Origin: Methylobacterium radiodurans
Lineage (GTDB): Bacteria > Pseudomonadota > Alphaproteobacteria > Rhizobiales > Beijerinckiaceae
Assembly: GCF_003173735.1 (NCBI RefSeq)
Contig: NZ_CP029551.1
Coordinates: forward strand, 2,876,001 to 2,940,000
DNA length: 64,000 bases
Reading direction: 5' to 3'
The notes beneath the pieces are model-generated. The model saw only the letters and a program-made list of their open reading frames with translations. It had not been told where the DNA came from and made no database searches. Shown piece after piece: positions 25,271 to 32,409 of the stretch (positions are counted from its first letter, which is position 1; each line of letters opens with the position of its first letter). Position numbers and translations under genes: made by a program.

Positions 25271-25951
25271 TCAGAGCAGGTCCGCGTAGACCCGTGCGTA
25301 GTAGGCGCTGACCAACAGGAGGGCGCCGCCGCTGAAGAGCTGCAGGGCTCGGCCCCAGACGCCGAGGCGGGCCAGGCGGGTGATCGCGCTCCCGGCCGCA
25401 CCCGCGGCGAGGAAGGGCAGGCCCCGACCGAGGCCGAATGCGAGGGCGAGGACGACGCCGCGCCCGGACCGGCCCTCCGCGGCCGCCACCGTGAGCAGCA
25501 GCAGCAGCGGCGCGACCGAGGTGCCGACGCTGAACACCACGCCGTAGGCGAAGGCGCCGAGGAGGCCGGGGCGGCGCCAAGCCGTCAGGGCTCGGGTGCG
25601 CAGACGCGGCCACCAGAAGGCGAGAAGCGCCGCCGCAAGCGAGACGACGGCCATGAGCAGGGCCCAGTTCCGGCCGAACGCCTCCGTCGCGAGCGCGCCG
25701 AGATGCCCTACCGCGGAGCCGAGGACGGCGAGGCTCAGGACGATTCCGGCGAAGAAGGACGCGGCGACCTGCAGGCCGGCACGTCGGGCCCCTGCCTCCG
25801 AGGCCCCGGCGACGCTGGCCAGGCCGAGCCCGACTGGGAGGGTGCAAGAGCAGACCGCGCTGGCCAGGACCCCGGCGAGGAACGCGATCCAGAGGGCGGC
25901 CGGCCCGCCGGCGCCGGCCGCCAGGGGCTGGACGAGATGTTCGAGCGTCAC
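25271..25951 (-). CDS. CcdA/DsbD-like membrane protein
   Basis: 226 residues with about six hydrophobic segments. The first half has ASAVCSCTLPVGLGL, placing a CSC pair where CcdA has its redox cysteine. The symmetry-related second half reads SVGTSVAPLLLLL and lacks the matching cysteine, so it is unlikely to be a standard thiol-electron carrier. The operon context suggests a role in metal transport or thiol supply to the neighbouring secreted HMA protein. It overlaps that gene by four bases. Confidence 0.75.
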   Translation of the reverse strand: MTLEHLVQPLAAGAGGPAALWIAFLAGVLASAVCSCTLPVGLGLASVAGASEAGARRAGLQVAASFFAGIVLSLAVLGSAVGHLGALATEAFGRNWALLMAVVSLAAALLAFWWPRLRTRALTAWRRPGLLGAFAYGVVFSVGTSVAPLLLLLTVAAAEGRSGRGVVLALAFGLGRGLPFLAAGAAGSAITRLARLGVWGRALQLFSGGALLLVSAYYARVYADLL

Positions 25952-26292
25952 GGCGCCACCACGGGAGTGCCGGGGGTGTAGCCAAGGCCCGCGATGGCCG
26001 TCCGCACGCGACCGAGCAGGAGGGGCCGGCCGGCGGCGTAAGTGACGCGAAGCGTGCGGCCGACGAAATCGATCTCCGCGTCGGTCACGCCGTCCACCTT
26101 CCGGACCGCCCGCTTGATGGAGGCGGCGCAGGAGAGGCAGACCATGCCTTCCACCGGGATGGTCGCGACCTTCAGGTCGGAGCCGCGGCGTGACATGGCC
26201 GGCGTGTCATCCTGGGCCCGCACCGGCCCGACCGGTCCCAGGAGGAGGGCTGCCAGCGCGGCCGCCCCGCTCGAAGAAATCAGGAACCTCAT
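25948..26292 (-). CDS. Secreted MerP-like HMA protein
   Basis: 114 residues. The signal peptide (LISSSGAAALAALLLGPVG, cleaved near VRAQ) exports an HMA domain with the site PVEGMVCLSCAASIKRAV. A periplasmic HMA domain is the layout of MerP, the mercury scavenger of mer operons, although identity to MerP cannot be judged here. It lies between the P-type ATPase and the CcdA-like gene with four-base overlaps on both sides. Confidence 0.8.
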   Translation of the reverse strand: MRFLISSSGAAALAALLLGPVGPVRAQDDTPAMSRRGSDLKVATIPVEGMVCLSCAASIKRAVRKVDGVTDAEIDFVGRTLRVTYAAGRPLLLGRVRTAIAGLGYTPGTPVVAP

Positions 26293-28751
26293 CGCCGACC
26301 TCCTTCGATGGCGAGCCCGTTCGTGGCGGGCAGGCTGCCGACGCTCGTAATCGCACCCAGGAACAGTCCGGGCTGGCCCCAGAGGGAATTGAGAAAGATC
26401 GCGGTGACGCTGACCGCCATGGCGACCATGGCCCAGATCGGGTTGATGAGCCCGGTCGCGGCCACCGGTATGCCGAGGCCGTTGAAGGCGAAGGCCAGCC
26501 ACACGTTCTGGAGCATCTTGGCGTAGCTGCGCCGGCTGATGCGGCGGGCGAGCGGCAGCGCGGCCAGGCGGTTCGACAGGATAATGATGTCGGCGGCCTC
26601 GATGGCGATGTCGGTGCCCCCGCCCATGGCGATGCCGACGTCGGCCTGCATCAGGGCGGGCGCATCGTTGATGCCGTCGCCGACCATCGCGACCTTGGAC
26701 GTCGCTTGCAGGCGCCGCACGGTCTCCGCCTTGCCGTCGGGCAGTACCCCCGCGTGGACCTCGTCGATGCCCGCCTCGGCGGCGATCCGGCGGGCAGCCC
26801 GCTCGTTGTCACCGGTGAGTAGGACCGTCCGCAGGCCCTCAGCCCGCAACGCCGCAACCGCCTGCGCCGCGTCGGACCGTAGGCTGTCGTCAAGCGCGAG
26901 CAGGCCCAGCAGGCGACGGTCCCGGCCGACCATGATGACGGTGCGCCCGGCCCCCTCCAGGTCCTGGGTGCGGGCCGCCGCGGACGATAGGTCGACGCCA
27001 CGGCCTGCCAGGAACGCCGGGCTGCCGACCAGGACCTCGCCCGCCACGGTCTGGGCGACGACGCCCTTGCCCGGGATGGCCTCGAACGAGATCACGTCCG
27101 GGGGCACGGCGCCGCGCGTGAACGCGGCCTTGACCACTGCCTGCGCGAGTGGGTGCTCGGACGAGGCCTCGGCCGCGGCGGCAAGGGCGACGAGATCGGC
27201 CTCGCTCCCGGAGAACGCCTCGACTTCGCGGACCGCGGGCCGACCCTCGGTGAGGGTCCCGGTCTTGTCGAGGACGACGGTGTCGACGAGGCGATAGCCC
27301 TGGAAGGCCTCGCCGGTCCGCATCAGGATGCCGTGCTCGGCGGCTTCGCCGGCCCCCCGCACGATGGAGAGCGGTGCCGAAATGCCGACGGCGCAGGGAT
27401 AGCCCATGACTAGGACGCTCAGGCCCGCGAACACGGCCCGCTCGATGTCGGGTTCACCGCCGGCCAACCACGAACCGGCGAGCCAGCCGACGAAGGCCAG
27501 CGCGGCCACCACGAGCACGGTCGGAGTGTAGACCTGCAGGACGCGGTCGACGAGGTGGAGCAGGCCGGGCTTGAGGGCGCGGGCGTCCTCGACCTCGCGC
27601 ACCACCTTCTGCAGGAAGCTGCCGGCTCCCACTGCGGTCACCCGGACCAGCAGGGTGCCGGTGCCATTGATCGAGCCGCCGATGACGGCGTCGCCCTCAG
27701 CGCGCTCGACCGGAATTGGCTCACCGGTGACGAGGGCCTGGTCGACGGCGGAGCGGCCGCCCGCGACTGTGCCATCGACGGGCACCCGCTCCCCGGGGCG
27801 AATGCGGACGAGGTCGCCGACCGCGACGGCTTCCAGTGGCACATCCCGCTCCTGGCCGTCCCGGACCACGCGGGCGGTCTCCGGCTGGAGGTCGAGGAGG
27901 CGCTTCACGGCCTGGGAGCTGCGCGTCTTGACGATGAGCGACAGCCACTCGGAGAAGATGTGGTAGGTCGCGACCATGACCGAGACGGCGAAGAACGGCG
28001 CAGTCGGGTAGTCCGGCCGGTCGAGGACCAGCCCGATGACGCCGCCGAGCATGCCTGCGAAGGCGCCGATCTCCAGCAGCACGTGCTGGTTCAGGATGCC
28101 GCGGCGGAGGGCCTGGACGGCCATGTGCAGGATGTGGCGCCCGACCCCGAAGACGAGCACGACCGCGAGCGCGGCCACGAGCCAGGGAGCGGAGGCCGCG
28201 AGGTAGCCTTGGAGGTTCAGGTAGAGCAGGCCGAGTGCCAGGACTGCGAGACCGGCGGTGCTGGCCGCCGCGGCGAGGAGGCTGGTCTTCCGCAGGACGA
28301 GGAAGACCATCGCGCCGAGGCTGAGGCAGACCAGGGCGGGCAGGAAGCCGATCCAGCCGAGGGTGGGGTCCGCGATGATGGGAATTGAGGCGACGCTTAG
28401 GGCGACCGCCACGACGAAGCGGCGGCTCTCGCGCACGAGATCGCGCTCCTCCTCCTCGTAGGGCCGGACCTTGCGCGGATCGGAGATGGTGTAGCCGATG
28501 TCGCGCAGGATCCCCAGAAGCTTCGCCGGCCGCGCGACCGCCGGGTCGTACTCGACGAGGGCCTGCTCGTGGGTCAGGCTGACCGCCACCTTGTCGACGC
28601 CCGGCTGGCTACCCAGCGCCTTCTCGATGGTGCCGGTGCAGAGCGAACAGTGCAGGCCGCCGATCCGGGCGCGGATGCGTGCCCGGTCGGGCCGGCTCGC
28701 CGGCTCCTCGCTCCAGAGGGAAAGGTCGGTGTCGAGTGCCGCTGCGGCCAT
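26289..28751 (-). CDS. Atypical P1B-type heavy-metal ATPase with YPC motif
   Basis: 820 residues. An N-terminal HMA domain (GGLHCSLCTGTIEKAL) is followed by an extended membrane region with about eight helices, the actuator motif VTGEPIPVE, the phosphorylation site DKTGTLTEG (D495) and the hinge [21 protein letters not shown]. The membrane metal motif, usually CPC, is Y451-P-C453 in VLVMGYPCAVGISAPLSIV. Loss of the first cysteine implies altered specificity compared with CopA or ZntA. It is the core of the operon and overlaps the secreted HMA gene. Confidence 0.9.
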   Translation of the reverse strand: MAAAALDTDLSLWSEEPASRPDRARIRARIGGLHCSLCTGTIEKALGSQPGVDKVAVSLTHEQALVEYDPAVARPAKLLGILRDIGYTISDPRKVRPYEEEERDLVRESRRFVVAVALSVASIPIIADPTLGWIGFLPALVCLSLGAMVFLVLRKTSLLAAAASTAGLAVLALGLLYLNLQGYLAASAPWLVAALAVVLVFGVGRHILHMAVQALRRGILNQHVLLEIGAFAGMLGGVIGLVLDRPDYPTAPFFAVSVMVATYHIFSEWLSLIVKTRSSQAVKRLLDLQPETARVVRDGQERDVPLEAVAVGDLVRIRPGERVPVDGTVAGGRSAVDQALVTGEPIPVERAEGDAVIGGSINGTGTLLVRVTAVGAGSFLQKVVREVEDARALKPGLLHLVDRVLQVYTPTVLVVAALAFVGWLAGSWLAGGEPDIERAVFAGLSVLVMGYPCAVGISAPLSIVRGAGEAAEHGILMRTGEAFQGYRLVDTVVLDKTGTLTEGRPAVREVEAFSGSEADLVALAAAAEASSEHPLAQAVVKAAFTRGAVPPDVISFEAIPGKGVVAQTVAGEVLVGSPAFLAGRGVDLSSAAARTQDLEGAGRTVIMVGRDRRLLGLLALDDSLRSDAAQAVAALRAEGLRTVLLTGDNERAARRIAAEAGIDEVHAGVLPDGKAETVRRLQATSKVAMVGDGINDAPALMQADVGIAMGGGTDIAIEAADIIILSNRLAALPLARRISRRSYAKMLQNVWLAFAFNGLGIPVAATGLINPIWAMVAMAVSVTAIFLNSLWGQPGLFLGAITSVGSLPATNGLAIEGGRR

Positions 28752-28784
28752 CGGTCCGTCTCCAGGAATGTCCAGCCAGCCAGA

Positions 28785-29006
28785 TCAGGCCGAAGTCCGG
28801 GCCACGACCCGGAAGCCGCGCTTCTCGATCAGCTCGACCAGGCGATCCTCGCTGGTGGTCACGGGGTCGAAGAGGGCGCGGACGCGCCCCTTATCGAAGG
28901 AGACATCGACGCCACGGACGCCGGGATGGGCCTCCAAAAGCGAACCGACCGAGGCGGAGCAGGCAGCGCACCGCCAACCTTCGACCTTCAAAGTGACCGT
29001 CCTCAT
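28785..29006 (-). CDS. HMA-domain metallochaperone, MerP/CopZ-like
   Basis: 73 residues, a single HMA fold with the site VEGWRCAACSASVGSLL; Trp replaces the usual Met before the CxxC. No signal peptide, so it is cytoplasmic. Its ATG overlaps the merR stop and the ATPase follows 33 bases later. The longer frame to 29117 is a shadow of merR. Confidence 0.82.
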   Translation of the reverse strand: MRTVTLKVEGWRCAACSASVGSLLEAHPGVRGVDVSFDKGRVRALFDPVTTSEDRLVELIEKRGFRVVARTSA

Positions 29007-29455
29007 GGTGACTTCCTCTTCATCGGCTCGTCGCATCGACACGCGGCCGCTTCCGGCGGTGCCTGGTCGAGGGCTTCCAGGATGGTGCAGCCGCTCAGGC
29101 CGCCGTGGCCCGGGCACGAGGCGACCACAGCCTCCAAGGCGGCGCGGACGCGCAGGAGCTCGGAGATCCTCTCGTCCACCTCGGCGATCTTGTGCCGAGC
29201 CTGGGCCTGCACGTCAGCGCAGTCGGCCTCTGGATTGGCGCGTAGGGCGAGGAGCTCTTGCGCCTCCTTGAGGGAGAACCCGATCCTCTGGGCCTGCCGG
29301 ATGAATCGGATGCGAGCGACCACCTCAGGCGAATAGGTCCGATAGCCAGACCCTTTGGCCGGTTGCGCGATTAAGCCCTGGCGCTCGTAGAACCGGATGG
29401 TCTCAACGCCGACACCGGCCTCCCGCGCCGCCCTGCCGATCGTCAGGTTCCTCAT
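29003..29455 (-). CDS. MerR-family regulator with mercury-type cysteine spacing
   Basis: 150 residues. The N-terminal winged helix (ETIRFYERQGLIAQP, then FIRQAQRIGFSLKEAQELL) closely follows mercury MerR. The metal cysteines are C79, C114 and C123, giving gaps of 35 and 9 residues, the same as C82/C117/C126 of Tn501 MerR; Pb-type PbrR regulators share this spacing. A CRC pair lies near the C-terminus. It begins an eight-gene operon and sits just behind a mer-type operator, so it is autoregulatory. Confidence 0.88.
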   Translation of the reverse strand: MRNLTIGRAAREAGVGVETIRFYERQGLIAQPAKGSGYRTYSPEVVARIRFIRQAQRIGFSLKEAQELLALRANPEADCADVQAQARHKIAEVDERISELLRVRAALEAVVASCPGHGGLSGCTILEALDQAPPEAAACRCDEPMKRKSP

Positions 29456-29485
29456 CTTCCGTCCCCGCGATGCCGATGCTGCACA

Positions 29486-29517
29486 AGCCTACGGTCCGTA
29501 CCGTGGTACGGGGTCAA
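29486..29517 (-). promoter_or_regulatory. mer-type promoter/operator of the eight-gene operon
   Basis: On the minus strand, TTGACC (29517-29512) is followed by a 20-base spacer and TAGGCT (29491-29486); a 19-base spacing to GTAGGC is also possible. The spacer holds CCGTAC-CACG-GTACGG (29511-29496), the same half-sites and four-base gap as the Tn21/Tn501 mer operator. An over-long spacer with a central dyad is how MerR-family activators work. It lies about 30 bases upstream of the merR-like start. Confidence 0.8.
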
Positions 29518-29743
29518 GGGGCATTCGTCGGAGCGGTCCGCAAGTTGGGACGAGGATGTCGGTAAGTGGGAGCGGCAGCGTCGCTGTTCGCTGGACGGTG
29601 GCCGTGGGATCCACCGAAAGGCCCGCATGATGCCGCCCGCCGCCTCCCCGGCAATCTTGGGATGTTCAGCCGGTTTGCGGTTTCGCGGTCAAGCGAAAGC
29701 CCCTCAGGCATCAGTAACTTGGTCCGGCCAGGCAGGTGATCCC

Positions 29744-29774
29744 TTGACCTTCCCATCATGTGAAGCCCCATCTG
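29744..29774 (+). promoter_or_regulatory. CueR-type promoter of the copZ-like gene
   Basis: TTGACC (29744-29749) followed by a 19-base spacer containing the imperfect dyad CTTCCCA-TCA-TGTGAAG and a weak -10 near 29769. It shares CTTGACCTTCCCA with the cus promoter at 17428, so the same activator probably controls both. The downstream HMA gene starts at 29803. Confidence 0.6.
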
Positions 29775-29802
29775 GATGGGACGCCATCCAGGAGAGAGCG
29801 TC

Positions 29803-30015
29803 ATGTACCGCTTAAAGGTCGAGAAGATGGGGTGCGGCGGCTGTACCAAGGCCGTGGCCCGCGCCGTCCAAGCCGTCGAGCCCAATGCCCGGATCGACGT
29901 GGACCTGGGGGCCAAGATCGTCACCGTGTCCGGCGTCGCGGGGCCGGTCGACCAGATCGCCCAGGCCATCGCTGCCGCCGGCTACCCCGCAGAGCCGCTG
30001 CGCGCGGCGGGTTGA
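29803..30015 (+). CDS. CopZ-like copper chaperone
   Basis: 70 residues forming one HMA domain with the site KMGCGGCTKAVARAV (CGGC). There is no signal peptide. The upstream CueR-type promoter and downstream copper genes support Cu(I) delivery to CopA (37490-39949). The ATG at 29803 after GGAGAGAG is preferred to an in-frame start at 29776 that falls in the promoter. An inverted repeat CCAAAC-CTCC-GTTTGG follows at 30032-30047. Confidence 0.82.
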   Translation: MYRLKVEKMGCGGCTKAVARAVQAVEPNARIDVDLGAKIVTVSGVAGPVDQIAQAIAAAGYPAEPLRAAG

Positions 30016-30107
30016 AACCCGACGACGGCAACCAAACCTCCGTTTGGGCATTCACGTCCCACCCGCGGACATAGTCCCGCCACTCGAACCGGTGTAAGCC
30101 AGACCTC

Positions 30108-30578
30108 ATGAGCCTCGACCGGCAAATCGTGCGCCTGATGGCGGCGATGATCCTCGCGATCATCGCCTACGTCGCGCCGTCCGCCGTCCAGGCCCACGAG
30201 GGACACGCGCACCACGGTCACCACGCCGCGGCGCAGCCTAAGATCGCTCAGTCGGCGCCCAAGGCCACCGCGCCTTCGGTCTACGTGGCGCCTGAGGTCG
30301 TGGTCCGGACCGTCTCGCCGGCATGGGCCAAGCTCGCGCTCACCCCGACCAGGGTCGAGGGTGCGCGCATCGAGCCGGGTCAGGACGAATGCTGCCCGGT
30401 CGGCTGCAAGACCCGCTGCTGCGGAACGATGGCCTGCTGCGCCATCGGCGTCCTCTCCGGGCCCTATACCCTGGCGCCGACCCTGGTCCGAACCGTCACG
30501 CTGATCCCGCGCGACGTCTCGGGTCGCGCCGGTGCCGGCCCCGAGGCCCTGCCCAAGCCCCCACGATCCCTCGCGTGA
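30108..30578 (+). CDS. Secreted His/Cys-rich protein of the copper cluster
   Basis: 156 residues. A signal peptide (MAAMILAIIAYVAPSAVQA) is followed at once by a His-rich copper-type segment (HEGHAHHGHHAAA). A cysteine cluster near residue 97 (ECCPVGCKTRCCGTMACC) could bind a multinuclear metal centre. The remainder is Pro/Val-rich. It probably binds Cu in the periplasm. No named family recognised; it is the first gene of the second RND unit. Confidence 0.55.
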   Translation: MSLDRQIVRLMAAMILAIIAYVAPSAVQAHEGHAHHGHHAAAQPKIAQSAPKATAPSVYVAPEVVVRTVSPAWAKLALTPTRVEGARIEPGQDECCPVGCKTRCCGTMACCAIGVLSGPYTLAPTLVRTVTLIPRDVSGRAGAGPEALPKPPRSLA

Positions 30579-30664
30579 GGTGAGGCGCGCCTGAGGCGCG
30601 CAACGCCCGGAGTGCGTCCGCGAGCGCGGCGCGCCCGGACTTCCCGACGCGAGGATTCCTGTTC

Positions 30665-32398
30665 ATGTCGACCCGTTTTGCCGCCGCCCTGCACGCGGTG
30701 GCGCTGCTTGCCGCCGTCCTGGCGGGGCCCGCGCTCGCCCACGAGGGCCACGACCACGGCACCGCACCGCCGCCTGTCTCGAAGACGATCGCTCCGCGCG
30801 GCGAGGCGCTGTCCGACGCCTTCGAGCTCGTCGCCATCCCCCGGGACGGCACGCTGACGCTGTTCCTCGACCGCTTCCGGACGAACGAGCCGGTGACCGG
30901 CGCCACCATCGAGGTGGAGACGCCCGAGGGGCCCAAGACCGCGGCCGCCACGGATGAGGGCGGCTACGCGCTGCCAGCCCCATGGCTGGCGAAACCCGGT
31001 CGGCACGACCTCGTGGCGACTGTCACGGCCGGGGATGCAGTCGACGTGCTTACCGTCGCGGTCACCGTGCCCGATCCCGCCTCACAGGCAACCGCAGCTC
31101 CAGCCAAACCGGCGCCGGCGCAGGCGGCCCTGTCGCGTGCCTCCGAGTTCGCCCGCGGGCTCCGGGAGCGACTGACGGCCAAGGACCCGATCCTGGTGGC
31201 CGCGGTCGCCGTGGCCTTCCTGCTCGGCGTGCTTGTGACGGCACTCGCGCGCGGTCGCCGCGGCGCGCCGGCGGTGGCGTTGCTCGCCATCGGTATCACC
31301 CTCGTCCTCGGCACCGCCGCCTTCGCTCACGGCGACGAGGATCATGGAGCACCCGTGCAGGGGGCCGCCCTGATCGAGCCGCGCGCCCCTGGCTCGTCGG
31401 ACCTCGCGCAGCGCCTGCCCGACGGCTCCGTCTTCGTGCCGAAGCCGACGCAACGGCTGCTGGTCCTGCGCACCACCATGACCGAGCAGGGAAGCTTCCA
31501 CCGCTCGGTCGAGCTGCCCGGCCGCATCATCCCCGACCCCAACGCCAGCGGCGTCGTGCAGTCCTCGGTCGGCGGCCGTCTCTCGCCGCCGCCCTCCGGC
31601 CTGTTCCCCCGCCTGGGCACGAAGGTGCGCAAGGGCGACGTGCTTGCGACCGTGACGCCGCCCGTGCAGGCGGTCGACGTCTCCGACATGCGGCAGCGCC
31701 AGGGCGAGCTCGACCAGCAGATCGCCATCGTCGAGCGCAGGGTCGAGCGCTACAGGAAGCTCGCCACCACCGGCGCGGTCGCCACGACCCAGCTCGACGA
31801 CGCGGTCGCCGAGCTCAACGGCCTGCACGACCGCCGCGCGGCCCTCGACAAGATCCGGCAGCAGCCCGAAACCCTGGTCGCTCCCGTCGACGGCGTAGTG
31901 GCGCAGGCGACCGCGGTGGCCGGCCAGATGGCCGCGCCGGGGGCAATGGTCTTCCAGATCGTCGACCCGAACCGCCTCTGGGTCGAGGCCCTGAGCTTCG
32001 ACGCCCTGACCGCGGCCCAGAACGCCACGGCGCGGCTCGCCGACGGACGCAGCCTGAAGCTCGCCTACCAGGGCACGGGTCTCGCCGACCGCAACCAGGC
32101 CATCCCGGTGCAATTCGCGGTGTCCGGCGACGCCTCCGGCCTGCGGGTCGGCCAGTTCGTCACGGTGCTGGCCGGGACGGACACCGAGCAGTCCGGCTTG
32201 GCGCTGCCGCGCGCGGCCGTCGTGCGCACCGGCAACGGGCAGGACGTCGTCTACGAGCACACCACCGCCGAGCGCTTCGAGGCCCGGCCCGTGCGGGTCG
32301 AGCCGCTCGACGGCGGCCGCGTGCTGGTCGCCGAGGGGATCGGACCCGGCAAGCGGGTGGTGACCCAGGGCGCCGAGCTCCTCGACCAGGTCCGCTGA
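30665..32398 (+). CDS. RND periplasmic adaptor with fused N-terminal FixH-like domain
   Basis: 577 residues, much longer than the usual 350-500. Order: signal peptide ending GPALA; His motif HEGHDHG; an Ig-like YtkA/FixH-type domain to about residue 138; two membrane segments near 175-220 ([20 protein letters not shown] and [18 protein letters not shown]); a second His motif HGDEDHG; then a HlyD/CusB adaptor core with a coiled-coil hairpin. The two-domain fusion with internal membrane helices is unusual. It is followed 11 bases later by its RND partner. Confidence 0.85.
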   Translation: MSTRFAAALHAVALLAAVLAGPALAHEGHDHGTAPPPVSKTIAPRGEALSDAFELVAIPRDGTLTLFLDRFRTNEPVTGATIEVETPEGPKTAAATDEGGYALPAPWLAKPGRHDLVATVTAGDAVDVLTVAVTVPDPASQATAAPAKPAPAQAALSRASEFARGLRERLTAKDPILVAAVAVAFLLGVLVTALARGRRGAPAVALLAIGITLVLGTAAFAHGDEDHGAPVQGAALIEPRAPGSSDLAQRLPDGSVFVPKPTQRLLVLRTTMTEQGSFHRSVELPGRIIPDPNASGVVQSSVGGRLSPPPSGLFPRLGTKVRKGDVLATVTPPVQAVDVSDMRQRQGELDQQIAIVERRVERYRKLATTGAVATTQLDDAVAELNGLHDRRAALDKIRQQPETLVAPVDGVVAQATAVAGQMAAPGAMVFQIVDPNRLWVEALSFDALTAAQNATARLADGRSLKLAYQGTGLADRNQAIPVQFAVSGDASGLRVGQFVTVLAGTDTEQSGLALPRAAVVRTGNGQDVVYEHTTAERFEARPVRVEPLDGGRVLVAEGIGPGKRVVTQGAELLDQVR

Positions 32399-32409
32399 GG
32401 AGGCGCCCG

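Noticed and set aside
30032..30047. CCAAAC-CTCC-GTTTGG hairpin as terminator after the copZ-like gene
   Set aside because: The stem is short and no T-run follows, so termination is not supported; mentioned only in the copZ entry.
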